Assembly: GCA_037176905.1 (NCBI GenBank)
Contig: JBBBWG010026491.1
Span: forward strand, 1 to 56,544
Direction of reading: 5' to 3'
Length of the DNA stretch: 56,544 nucleotides
Source of the DNA: Azolla pinnata
Taxonomy: Eukaryota; Streptophyta; Polypodiopsida; Salviniales; Salviniaceae
In this document: positions 47,120 to 56,544 of the stretch, in pieces
How the letters are laid out: the number at the start of each line of letters is the position of its first letter
Numbering within the stretch: position 1 is the first letter of the stretch
Program-made: the position numbers and the translations under genes
The notes under the pieces: generated by a model
Databases searched by the model: none
What the model saw: the letters and a program-made list of their open reading frames with translations, nothing else
What the model was told of the DNA's origin: nothing

Positions 47120-47539
47120 ATGGCAGCAGGGTTAGGGTTTCTGCTAGGCGGCGGCGGCGGCGTGAAGCTCAGGGCGATCTCCTCCTCCTCCCATCGCCTC
47201 CTCAGAGCCGGCGGCGGCGGCGGCAAAGCTGCTTCCAAAGCCCCAGCCAAGGCGAAGAAGGCCAAAGAGCTCGCCCCCGTCGGCCCCACTGTGGACAAGG
47301 AATTGCGCAACAAATCCGTCCTTGGAGCCAACATCCTCAAGGAAGGCGGCGACCCTCCCGTTCGGCCCGATTCCGAATACCCCGACTGGCTCCTCTCCCT
47401 CCTCGATCGCCCCCTCGCGCTCAGCGAGCTCGAGCGCCGGGACCCCCACTCCATGACTTTGCCCGAGCTCCATCGCTTCGTCAAGCTCGACAACCGCCGG
47501 CGTGTCAAAGACAACAACTCGCTCAAGGCCAAGACGTGA
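47120..47539 (+). CDS. MRPL54: Mitochondrial ribosomal protein mL54
   Basis: Single-exon frame of 139 residues. The N-terminal ~55 residues are Gly/Ala/Lys/Arg-rich without acidic residues until the conserved domain, as expected of a mitochondrial presequence. The conserved part runs KELAPVGPTVDKELRNKSVL, then GANILKEGGDPPVRPDSEYP, DWLLSLLDRPLALSELERR and HRFVKLDNRRRVKDNNSLKA, which is the plant mL54 (formerly L37) signature. It is a structural protein of the large mitoribosomal subunit. Start: the ATG at 47120 follows a GAA-rich leader and is the first in frame. High GC. A possible donor (AAG|GTGCGC at about 47607) after the stop hints at an intron in the 3' UTR, unproven. Confidence 0.93.
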   Translation: MAAGLGFLLGGGGGVKLRAISSSSHRLLRAGGGGGKAASKAPAKAKKAKELAPVGPTVDKELRNKSVLGANILKEGGDPPVRPDSEYPDWLLSLLDRPLALSELERRDPHSMTLPELHRFVKLDNRRRVKDNNSLKAKT

Positions 47540-48098
47540 TCCACGCCCGATCTGGGGGGGCCTCATCTTGCTGCTGCCCCACCTATTATTTGCATGTACT
47601 TCGATAAGGTGCGCACCCCCCCTTCTTTCCTTCCCTCTTTGTCTCTCTCTCTTGCTTTTTACATCGTGGATCGATGATGATCATTTTGATGCGAATTGTT
47701 TGGTGTTTGATGCGAATCGTTTGGTGTTTGATGCAAATTATTTTGGGATTTCATGCCATGCTGGGGAAGCTATGCCTCATGTGCAAACCACACTTACACT
47801 GACACATTCGCATACACGGGAACATGTATGTACCACATACATCCAACGCATGTGGTGTGCATGGAAATATAGTCCCCTATAGCTACAGAAAGCCATTCAC
47901 ATCGCTCTCTTTTTTTTGCAAAATTGATCGGAACTTCTTGTTCAATATCGCAATGCTTGACTATAGCTCCCAATTGAATGAAGTTGATAGATGTTGGAAC
48001 TCATTGTGCATATACCAGAACATCTGGGTATGTCATTTGGAAGCTTTTACACGCTATACCAGAGGAGATATCAACCACTCGAAAATAACTTTCTTTAA
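47540..48098. other. mL54 3' flank with 21 bp triplicate
   Basis: Includes three 21 bp tandem copies (TTTGATGCGAATxGTTTGGTG) at 47685-47747. The rest shows no gene; small open frames lack coding features. Confidence 0.6.
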
Positions 48099-48535
48099 CA
48101 TTTTGTGGATGTTGAATTAGTAAGGGGTGCATGAACTCAGTTGTTTACGCTCCATTCTTTCACCCTGTTCTGTGCAAAGCCAGTAAGTGATATTGTTTAT
48201 GATTCTGTTCTCTCTGTAGGTAGACCGACTCCAACAGAGCTTTTTGAATACTTTTTGGAAGTTGAACTAGTAAGGGGTGCACAAATTCAGCTGGTGTTTA
48301 TTCTCCATTCTAAATAGTCATTTCACCCTGTTCTCTGCAAAACCAGTAACTGGTATAATTTATGACTCTTTGCTCTTATGTAGGTAGACTACTCCAAAAG
48401 AAAATTTTGAACACTTTTTGGATGTTGAATTAGTAAGGGGTGCACGAGCTTGGTTGTTTATGCGCCATTCGTAATAGTCGTTTCACCCTGTTCTGTGCAA
48501 AGCCAGTTCGTGATATTGTTTATGATTCTCTCTCT
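48099..48535 (+). repeat. Tandem repeat, three ~150-163 bp copies
   Basis: Each copy contains TTTTTGGATGTTGAATTAGT, AAGGGGTGCA, TTTCACCCTGTTCTGTGCAA, AGCCAGTAA.TG and, at the junction, TGTAGGTAGAC.ACTCCAA. GTTGAAYTAG anchors stand at 48111, 48261 and 48424. The last copy ends in a CT microsatellite (48527-48544). Confidence 0.85.
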
Positions 48536-48559
48536 CTCTCTCTCTGAATGATACAAAGT

Positions 48560-49029
48560 GAACGAGCATATTAAAAATGACATCAAGGGGTAGTGATTAG
48601 AAGGTCGGCATGACCTTTTAAGCAAAATTTGTTTCCCAGATGGATGTAAGTTATGAAGAAAGAGTTTGAAAGATGGGATGCAAAACTCTTACTTCAGGAT
48701 ACGTCAATTGAGTGAGGTCTTTTTTGCAATGTCAATGTATAATGACATGGGAAAAATGTCCAGGCTTACATTTTGGAACCAACCGAACTGATGTATGATC
48801 TGTCCTAAACAAGTCTGGGGGTCTGAGGTTGCTGCTCGTTTTCTCATGCAATATGTGTTACCTTTGGTCCCATAGTTCGTATTTGATCTCCGAAAATGAT
48901 AGCATAATCTATCTCTCTATTTCTCTTGTTTTCTTTGGAATTAAACAATCATTTCTTAAGTGACCTAAAGCAAATGAAAAATAACTTCTAATAGTAACAT
49001 TTGGAATGTTTTACTTGCTATAACTTTGA
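48560..49029. other. Segment separating repeat copies 3 and 4
   Basis: About 470 bases without similarity to the flanking repeat units, located between copy 3 and the diverged copy 4. It could be an insertion, but I see no terminal repeats or target duplication. Confidence 0.4.
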
Positions 49030-49195
49030 GAATGGCCCCCAGTAGAGACAGACCACTGCAAAAGAAATCCTTTGAACTTTTCTAGATATTGTATTAGTAA
49101 AGAATGTGCAAACTCAGTTATTCATGCTCCATCGTTAAATGTTGTTTTATCTGTTTTGTGTCAAGCCACTTTGTGGCATCATTTTAGATGTGTTG
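49030..49195 (+). repeat. Diverged fourth copy of the 48.1 kb tandem repeat
   Basis: CAGTAGAGACAGACCACTGCAAAAGAAATC..GAACTTTTCTAGATATTGTATTAGTAAAGAATGTGCAAACTCAG, with the later TCTGTTTTGTGTCAAGCCA, aligns with the three copies at 48099-48535. Confidence 0.7.
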
Positions 49196-50019
49196 CCCAG
49201 TTTTCCTACAGACGCTAATGTTTGATATAATTTCTGGTCATGTTTGCCTAATATGTAAAAAGGTCAAGATTTGATCAAAATGACACATTGTTGACCGGTT
49301 GATTGCTCATAAAGTAACACATTATTTCTAGTGCATACATCCACATCGTAACGATACGATCTTTGTTGTGGTTACTATTTGAGTGGTTAGTACAATTAAA
49401 ACTGGAACAGATAATTCATACATAAGCATTCATGCATAATGGTAGTCAAAATTTATCATTCTAGTTCGTTATAGCAATGGTGAATATATTTGGGGTGCAG
49501 TAACTTAGAAGGATAAAGATATATTGAAATGGATTCTTTTACTAGGAGAGTGTTTGGAACTCGCCATCTTCTGCTGGAGAACGGAACAGTGAGAATATTT
49601 ACAAGTTATGAATATGTGGAAGTATTTCCTGGCTCAATCAGCCCTTATGTACATTTTTTGATGAGTGTGATTGTCTACCATCTGTTCATATTCGAGGTTT
49701 GAAGAGGATAATGGAAATTCACCCATTTCCTTACTTTACTTTGTGTTCTGATAATGCTTCGCTCACACAGAGGGATCTGCCTGAAGCTATGTCTTATCAC
49801 AATTCAACCAGTACCTTTATATAGATCTGTGTAGTGATGCCTCCTCCGTGCTGTGTTACTAGCATCTTTTTCTCTTAAGCATAAAATTGACCTCACCTCA
49901 GGCTTGGCGTAATTATGCAAGATACTTTATGAAATCCTCAGGCGGTTCCCTCTCTCTTGTCCCCATGTCTAATGCTTGCATGAATGGACTTTCGTTACCC
50001 CATAGAAGGCAAAAATGCC

Positions 50020-50830
50020 ATTAATGGGCTGCACTTTGGAAAGGCCCAAGATCATCATGGATTGGGAGTGAGCATTTTATTTACACCGTGCTCCCACTCC
50101 TTGCAAACCTCTTTAATAGAGTTATGTGTGCAAGCCTCATTGGATAAAACGTAACATTGTACCAATATTCAAGAGTGGGGATTTCATGGCACCTGGTAAC
50201 CATAGGACTATCATGATTGGCCACTACTTGGCTAAGCTGTATGGTTCAGTCCTGGAATCAAAATTGAATGTATATTGTATGAGTAGAGTGAAAGGGCTGC
50301 TGTTCAGCCAGATAGACAGTTTCCAAAAGGGGTTCACAATTTTGGATCATATATTGACCCTCTGAGCCGTTATTGAGGAGGGAAAGAACTGTAAAAAGGA
50401 GAATGTATTGTTGTTTTGTCGACTTTGTAAAGCCATTGACACTCTACTGTGTGTTCGACTTATGCACTGTCTAGAAGCTCTTGGATTCTCAAGAGAGATA
50501 CAATTGGAATCTACGTACTCTATGAATCAGTGTCAGAAAGAGTACAAACTCATAATGGGCCGTCGAAGACTGTGACAAGCACGATTGGAGTAAAGCAAGG
50601 CTGACAACTGTCACCCACTCTCTTCAGTCTTTACATAGACGAAATATCCAATTACATAGAGGGATTTAGAGGTTAAAGAGTAGGCTTAGAAGGGATGCCG
50701 TTATTGCCATATGCCACTAACATTTTGTTGGCCTTCGGCTCCCTAAATGCTCTAAAGTTGTTCTATAAAGATAGATATCTGTTGGTCAGCTTAAACGACA
50801 CAATCTATGGGTAATGATAGGAGAACCAGA
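50020..50830 (+). mobile_element. Decayed LINE (non-LTR) reverse transcriptase fragment
   Basis: Reverse-transcriptase landmarks appear in order but in several frames. They are a GKAQDHHG block (50038-50061), LFNRV (~50109-50123), NIVPIFKSGDFMAPGNHRTI then AKLYGSVLESKL (50147-50265), FQKGFTILDHILTL, LMHCLEALGFSREIQ (~50460-50500), GVKQG followed by a stop (~50587-50604), and SPTLFSLYIDEI (~50611-50646). The catalytic YADD box is YATN at 50710-50721, followed by ILLAF and a thumb-like KLFYKDRYLLVSLN. Frameshifts and stops lie between the blocks and the YADD aspartates are lost, so it is dead. No 5' ORF1, endonuclease or poly(A) tail was recognised; the copy is truncated at both ends. Confidence 0.88.
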
Positions 50831-51629
50831 AACTAAAAGCTTTGTAGTAGTGTATAAACATCATTTTGTATTATGACTTTCTCTTTGCTGTAACATTTTT
50901 GTTCTCCAATTGTGTACACAGTCTTCCAGATTTAGTTAAGATACTGTATAATGTCGATTGGCAAGTTATTTCCTACTTCTGTTGGCATTTATATTTAGAA
51001 TGCTTAGAATGTGTGTTGTTAATGAAGTGAGTATGTGTATTTCCCGGTAACGTTTTCAAAATAGGGCTTTATATAATTGCGTTTGGAACAACCTTTTGTT
51101 TTTCATAAATGATTTCGTATTGTTGTTCATGATGGCAGGTTAAGACAAATCAGTTAAACGGAAACTCAGAGCTCAGCTTTTTGCATTGACTTCATGAAGA
51201 AAAGGTATAAGCTAGGTAGGGTAGGCAGGTAGTTACTAATACTATTCGAATCGATGAGATGGAAGTCAAGAAATGGTGATGGGTTTCTTTGTCCATCCTC
51301 AGCTTCACATTGTGATTAAGTCATTGAATGTTTATCAATGACCTAATAATATATACCCTGGATTGATTCGCGGGATTGCTGCTTTTTGAGTTAACCTTGT
51401 GTTATTCCTATCGAGTCCAGGGATTGGGCTCATCCCTCCTATCTACATGCTTTTGTTAAGCCTTGATGTGTTTCAAAAAGCCATATACCTTTATGATTTT
51501 GCTTGAGATAAATGTCAGTTCAAAATCAGATCCTTGCAAATGTCAAAGGAGGTGGCCAGATCATGTGCGTCTATATGATGGCAGTTATTGACATAGATTT
51601 ATGGAAATGATGATTGCTAACGATCATGT
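50831..51629. other. Intergenic before germin-like duplication
   Basis: AT-rich unique sequence between the LINE remnant and the duplicated segment. No gene or repeat recognised. Confidence 0.5.
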
Positions 51630-52417
51630 GATGTTTCTTGCTTTCTACTTTTTCTTGACCATTGCAAAGGAATGTGTTTTTCAAGGGTTTCCTTGATAGT
51701 TAATATAATTTAGGGAGTAGGTATGCTTAATGTCAGGGAACTAGGACTTTGTATGTTTCTGGGTGCATCTACACGTTTGTGAACGTGTCAGCTATATATT
51801 GCAGGCATTCTCTATTGTGCAATCAATGTGTGGCTGTTTCATAACACTGTCAGAGATATATAATGACATCCAACACTGTCATGGTAATAGCATTGTCTCA
51901 ACCTTGTAATGTTATCAGTCAATGTTGTAGAATTAACGTGTTATGCGATAAGAGCAAAGAGAAGGCGCTTGAAGAAGTAAAACAATTGGATTCCAGATGT
52001 TACAAGCCAAATATTGAGGTATGCACAGTTGTTTGTGTTGGGTTGATGCAAGAGAAGGATGTTTGTTTGACATGGTGGGTGGGTGCTCAAATGCTCCGGG
52101 CGAATAATCGGCAAAGCGATAAAGCCTGTTGCTGCCATTATCATCGGCTGATGTTTATTGATGTCAAAAATGGAAAGGGCGATAAGCAAGCAATTAATTA
52201 TGGTTTGGAAGGTAATCAATGGTGAAATGGGTCGATCGATTTGATGGGCTAACAGAGCTGAAGGAGACCGTGTCACCGATTCGGGCAACAAAGACGAGGA
52301 TGGTTTGGAAGTGGAGTGGAGTGGAGTGGACTCGACTAACTCCCTTGATATGGAGCGAAATGCGGCAATTCATTAGAACCATTGGAGCATCAATGGTCAT
52401 CATCAGGATACAGGAGC

Positions 52418-52425
52418 TATATAAA
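52418..52425 (+). promoter_or_regulatory. TATA box of germin-like gene A
   Basis: TATATAAA in GGAGCTATATAAATTGAGAAGG, 154 bp before the start codon and conserved in copy B. Confidence 0.65.
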
Positions 52426-52484
52426 TTGAGAAGGGTGGTGTAGAGGTATGAGGTAAGAGAGAGCACCACCCCCAAGAGTGTTAG

Positions 52485-52509
52485 AAGAAGAAGAAGAAGA
52501 AGAAGAAGA
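52485..52509 (+). repeat. GAA microsatellite in GLP-A leader
   Basis: About eight GAA triplets between TATA box and start codon; copy B has a shorter tract near 55530-55545. Confidence 0.8.
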
Positions 52510-52571
52510 GTCTCTATCCATATCTCTACTACTCCACTGAAAACACACTCTGGGGAGTTAGCTGTGGGAAC

Positions 52572-53774
52572 ATGGGGCATGTATACGGAGCCAGGCGTCT
52601 ATTACTAGCCCTCAGTGCTACAGAAACTGGGGTGGTGGTGCTCATACTGATGATGCTGGTGGCGATGACGGGCGTGCATGGCGCAGACCCAGACCCGCTG
52701 GTGGACATCCCCACAAGTGCGCCGCAGAGCCGGTTCGTGCTCCGGAATCTGCTAGCCAATGGCGACATCACACGCGACAGCGGCGGCATCCGCGCCGCCG
52801 TCAACACCACCAACCTGCCCATCACATTGTAAGAGCATATATATATATAACAAGCCTTCTTCTTCGAGACAATCGACAAGCACTCTCTTTTGGATTGGGC
52901 TCGATCCGGATGTCGTGGGCACTGCTTCTTTGCTTCTGCTTCTTGCTCGCTTCGGATGAGATCGGCAGCTGACAGACCCTGCTTCTGCTCCAGGTCGGAA
53001 GGGATCACGTACGTGCGCTTCAAGATGGTGCCCTGCGGCGTGAACCTCCCCCACACGCACCCGCGCGCGACCGAGATCCTCACCCTCATCTCCGGCGGCC
53101 CGTTGCAGGTCGGCTTCGTCGATACCTCAGGTACAAAAAAATAAAACAAAAACAGAAGAAACCTGCTTTCTGCTAATGGCAGTTGTGACTCTCGCTGGGA
53201 ACTGGGGGGGATCTGTCTGGGCTTTTTAATCATCCTCGCTTTCGTGTTTCTAAAAAATCAGGGACCAAACACATCAACCTCATGTACCCTGGCGACGTCA
53301 CCGTCTTCCCGCGCGGCCTGCTCCATTACGAGATCAACGTCGGCAAAGAGACGGCCGACTACCTCTCGGCTCTCAACAGCCAGAACCCAGGCACCCTGGT
53401 ACGAAAAAACACTGTCTCTCTGGCCACACAAACAAATGTATACACGGACGAATATACGCAGGTTTTCCAGAACTGACAGGGCAACAGACAACAGGCAACA
53501 AGCACCGGCACTGGGCACAGTTGCACCACCGATCCTTTCCTACCGAGAAGTATCTTTCGTTTTCTCGTTGATTCGATGTCAATGTGTGTGTGGAATGCAG
53601 ACGGTGAGCCTGGCTCTGTTCCAAGTGCCAACCCGTGCGCTCGCCACGTCGCTGAACGTAAGCTGGCAGAAGGTGGCTGAGCTCGCCTCCACTCTCTTCC
53701 CGTATGGCAACGGTCTGAAGCGGACGACCGGAAGCGGATGCATTCCGGGGCATGACATAACCACCCTCTTCTGA
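52572..53774 (+). CDS. Germin-like protein A (cupin, secreted)
   Basis: Four exons: 52572-52828, 52994-53130, 53262-53398, 53601-53774; 705 nt, 234 residues. A long signal peptide ends near Gly37 (VVVLILMMLVAMTGVHG|AD). The mature protein begins ADPDPLVD as in germins. Cupin box 1 is GVNLPHTHPRATEILTLISG with metal ligands His106, His108 and Glu113; box 2 is PGDVTVFPRGLLHYEIN with His153. Hence the Mn site is complete. Family members are extracellular hexamers, some with oxalate oxidase or superoxide dismutase activity, others structural; which applies cannot be read. The N-terminal cysteine pair that forms a disulphide in flowering-plant germins is absent. A Cys lies in PCGVNL and one near the C-terminus (GSGCIPGHD). 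An alternative frame runs from exon 3 into intron 3 and is not used. GC-rich codons. Confidence 0.95.
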
Positions 53775-53780
53775 TCTCCG

Positions 53781-54639
53781 TCTTTGAACCAGCTCCAGAA
53801 TAAGACATGATGGCTCACCATCGCATACATACATACATATATCCATGCACACATACATACAGAATAAATACCCTCGAAACTAATGAAGCAAAAATATGAT
53901 CATCCCTCCTCTGATCTCCGACGCCTTTACTGTCGTTCTCTCTGTCTTCTATCTCTGTCTTGTGAAATCCGCATGAGGCCGTCGTGTATGAAAACCACTA
54001 CAATGGTCTTATAACTGGTTCGTGTCATCGTTGGTTGGTTACCCTCAAGACGGGACCATGCTGAAATTTCGACTTCATTTCGATAAATAAAATCATCACA
54101 TCAATACTCCTTTTAACTGTCTTGGGTCTAGTTTGTATTTTACAATGCCTACCATGAAATACAAAAAGTCCTATGCATGCTTCTATAGAAGATCTCTAGT
54201 ATCTTAGACAAATTGATAATGATTTCTTTTTCCAACAAAAAGATTCATCATTAGTAAGAACATATGCATTATCCTAATATTTTGGAGGCATGATGTAAAA
54301 TGCATAGAGAGAAGGAACATTAAAGTTAAACAAGAAAAATGTAAGAAACATATAAAAAAATGTTGTGTTGTAAAGCATAGATCACAAGGTTGACTCCCAT
54401 CTTAACTTTTTCTTTTCTTTTTTACTTTTTTTTCCTCTACTTTTTCTTCTATGTTTTTCCTACTTTTTTTTTTTACGTATTTCTCCTTGTGGTTTTTTCT
54501 ATGAGGATCCACTCCACGACTTATATAAGGAGTGGTGTGCATAAGAGTGAGAAAAGCATATGTTTAGAAGAAAAACCCTAATCGCATATATCTAAACCCT
54601 AATACCTACTTACGATTTCCTAATACCTAATGATTATAT
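53781..54639. other. Spacer between germin-like copies
   Basis: Contains the 3' UTR of gene A with a CATACATACATA tract (~53825-53860), then AT-rich DNA with pyrimidine-rich runs at 54403-54475 and CCCTAA words near 54577-54602. No gene. Confidence 0.6.
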
Positions 54640-55470
54640 GAAGTTTCTTGCTTTCTACTTTTTCTTGACCATTGCAAAGGAATGTGTTTTTCAAGGGTTT
54701 CCTTAATTGTTAATATAATAATTTAGGGTGTAGGTATGCTTAATGTCAGGGAACTCGAATTATTATGTGTTTTTGGGTGCATCCACACGTTTGTGAACGT
54801 GTCAGCTATATATTACAGGCATTCTCTATTGTGCAATCAATGTGGCTGTTTCAGAACACTGTCAAGAGCTACAATGACATCAACATTGTCCTGGTAATAG
54901 CATTGTCTTAGCTTGGTAATATCAGTCAATATTGTAGAATTAACTTGTTATCCGATAAGAACAAAGAGAAGGCAGTCGAAGAAGTAAAACAATTGGATCC
55001 CAGATGTCACAAACCAAATATCGAGGTACGCGCAGTGTTTGTGTTGGGTTTTTTTTTTAATGCAAGAGAAGGATGTTTTTGACGCGGTGTGTGGGTGCTC
55101 AAATGCTGCTAACTAACATTGTCTTGAAATCGTGCACTTAAACTGAGCGCTTCTACGGAATCGTGCACATCCGGGTAAAACAATCGGCAAAGAAATAGAG
55201 CCGGCGCTGCCAATATTGGCTGATGTTTTGTCGATGTCAAGAATGGAAAGGGCCAAAAGCAAGCGATGAAGTATGGTTTAGAAGGTGAAGCAATGGTGAA
55301 TGGGTGGGATGGATTTGACGGCTAACGGAGCTGGATGGTTGGAGTTAGGGTCCCACTAACTAACACTCCGTCGAATGCCTTGTTCACTAGAACCATTGGA
55401 GCATCAAATGGGGATCATCAGGAGACAGGATGGGGATTGGGTAGAAGCCCAAGCCTTCTATCATCTAAGC

Positions 55471-55477
55471 ATATAAA
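55471..55477 (+). promoter_or_regulatory. TATA box of germin-like gene B
   Basis: ATATAAA in AAGCATATAAATTGAGAAGG, at the same place as in copy A, with the same downstream sequence. Confidence 0.6.
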
Positions 55478-55600
55478 TTGAGAAGGGTGGTGTAGAGGTA
55501 TGAGGCAAGAGAGACTCCAAGAGTGTTAGAAGAAGAAGAAGAAGATTCAGAAGAATTCTATCCATACCTCTACTACCACACTAAAAACACACTGCAAAAA

Positions 55601-56544
55601 ATGGGGCGTGTTTACGGAGCCAGGAGTCTGTTACCGGGTGTTGGTGCCGCGGAAACGCTGGCGCTGGCGTTCACACTGATGATTCTGGTGGCGACGACGG
55701 GCGTGCACGGTGCGGACCCAGACCCGCTGGTGGACATCCCCACATTGGCGCCCGAGAGCCGGTTCGTGCTCCGGAACCTGCTAGCCAACGGCGACGTCAC
55801 ACGCGACAGCGGCGGCATCCGCGCCGCCGTCAGCACCACCAACCTGCCCATCACATTGTAGGAGAAAATCAGCAAACACTCTCTTTGTATTGGGTTTAGT
55901 AGGTATATCTATATATATATATACACACACACACACAAGATTCTGCTTTGGACAATTGGCAACCGAGAGCCTGCTTCTGCTTGGGTCTGGGTCCCAGGTC
56001 GCAAGGGATCGCGTACGTGCGCTTCCAGATGGTGCCTTGCGGCGTGAATCTCCCCCACACGCACCCGCGCGCGACCGAGATCCTCACCCTCATCTCCGGC
56101 GGCCCCTTGCAGGTCGGCTTCGTCGATACCTCAGGTACAAAAAAAAAAAAACAACAGCAGAAGAAGAAACCTGCTTTCTTGCTTGTGGCGGTAACTGTGT
56201 GGCTCTCGCTGGGAACTCGGGGATCTGTCTGCTCTGGATAAATATCGTCGCTTTCGGTTTCTAAAAACTCAGGGACCAAACACATCAACCTCATGTACCC
56301 TGGCGACGTCACCGTCTTCCCGCGCGGCCTGGTCCATTACGAGATCAACGTTGGCAACGAAACGGCCGACTACCTCTCGGCTCTCAACAGCCAGAACCCA
56401 GGCACCCTGGTACGAAAAGACACTGTCTCTTTGGCCACACAAACATATATATATATATATATAAAAGAGGTTTAGGGTTTAGGGTTTAGGCAACATGCAA
56501 CAGGCACTGGCACCAGCACAATTGCACCGTGTTCTTTCCTATTG
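55601..56544 (+). CDS. Germin-like protein B, 3' end outside window
   Basis: Exons 55601-55857, 55998-56134 and 56273-56409 are identical in length and phase to those of gene A; the fourth exon would lie beyond the window. Cupin ligands (HTH..E and the GLVHYEIN His) are conserved. The signal peptide is the most changed part (RSLLPGVGAAETLALAFTL against RRLLLALSATETGVVVLIL), while the mature N-terminus differs at only a few residues. A glycosylation site NTT in A is STT in B. Intron 1 carries TA/CA microsatellites (55905-55937), and intron 3 carries a TA tract followed by three TTTAGGG copies. Nothing visible breaks the frame, so it appears functional as far as seen. Confidence 0.93.
56467..56489 (+). 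repeat. TTTAGGG repeats in intron 3 of germin-like B
   Basis: Three perfect telomere units next to a TA microsatellite (56445-56463). The corresponding place in copy A (about 53440-53475) has unique sequence (ACACGGACGAATATACGCAG) and no telomere repeat. Confidence 0.9.

Larger units (their letters stand above)
51630..53780 (+). repeat. Segmental duplication, copy A
   Basis: Carries promoter and germin-like gene A. The left edge is near 51630, where TTTCTTGCTTTCTACTTTTT begins; this matches copy B at 54644 and following (offset ~3.01 kb upstream, 3029 bp at the start codons). Similarity extends through promoter, leader, exons and the introns visible in copy B. Confidence 0.85.
54640..56544 (+). 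repeat. Segmental duplication, copy B (cut by window end)
   Basis: Matches copy A from about 54644 (TTTCTTGCTTTCTACTTTTT). Compared with A there are small indels, and an extra stretch in the promoter near 55105-55175 (GTGCACTTAAACTGAG and surroundings) is absent from A. Exon 2 differs from A at six and exon 3 at four of 137 positions by eye, that is about 3-4%. Confidence 0.85.

Noticed and set aside
48099-49195. CRISPR-like array
   Set aside because: Units of 150-163 bp diverge throughout and there are no short constant repeats with unique spacers; this is an ordinary eukaryotic tandem repeat.
1-56544. A novel multi-gene system or biosynthetic cluster
   Set aside because: Genes are functionally unrelated, separately promoted and mostly spaced by kilobases; nothing suggests a coordinated system.

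Overview
The window is nuclear DNA from a land plant. It has spliceosomal GT-AG introns, TTTAGGG-type interstitial telomere repeats and plant gene families: XTH, an AREB/ABF bZIP, germin-like proteins, and a WRKY19-type zinc-finger array protein. I infer a non-seed plant (bryophyte, lycophyte or fern). The germin-like proteins lack the usual N-terminal cysteine pair of flowering-plant germins, the ABF protein ends in LRRTNSTSW, and genes are about 5-6 kb apart. I cannot name the species.

Layout, left to right. 1-2543: AT-rich, no gene recognised. 2544-2840: five ~58 bp tandem repeats. 3143-5479 (+): small SEC14/CRAL-TRIO protein, six exons. 6828-8489 (+): TATA box, long ATG-free repeat leader, and an unrecognised Ser-rich/acidic protein. 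8515-9725: telomere-like repeats and a composite tandem repeat. 10280-13468 (+): XTH, four exons, introns full of GATC/TTGATTGA repeats. 14426-21260 (+): prolidase (Xaa-Pro dipeptidase), 16 exons, with one base apparently missing in exon 15. 26530-28668 (+): ten-repeat CCCH-like zinc-finger protein. 30115-34714 (+): AREB/ABF bZIP gene, whose last small exon I located by its C-terminal motif, downstream of three G-box/ABRE sites. 35191-35290: assembly gap. 36498-41252 (-): 1584-residue coiled-coil protein with a TATA box and another long ATG-free leader. 42050-46738: no gene recognised. 47120-47539 (+): mitochondrial ribosomal protein mL54. 48099-49195: tandem repeat interrupted by a ~480 bp segment. 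50020-50830: dead LINE reverse transcriptase. 51630-56544: tandem duplication carrying two germin-like genes, the second cut by the window edge.

The genes do not form a pathway. They are ordinary, independently transcribed plant genes: two secreted wall proteins or enzymes (XTH, germin-like), a peptidase, a lipid-transfer type protein, two transcription-related proteins, a cytoskeletal or structural coiled coil and a mitoribosome subunit. I found no operon-like or defence-like system. The most useful observations are the ATG-free simple-sequence leaders behind TATA boxes in two unrelated genes, the prolidase frameshift, the ABRE cluster at an ABRE-binding-factor gene, and the young germin-like duplication in which one copy carries telomere repeats in an intron.
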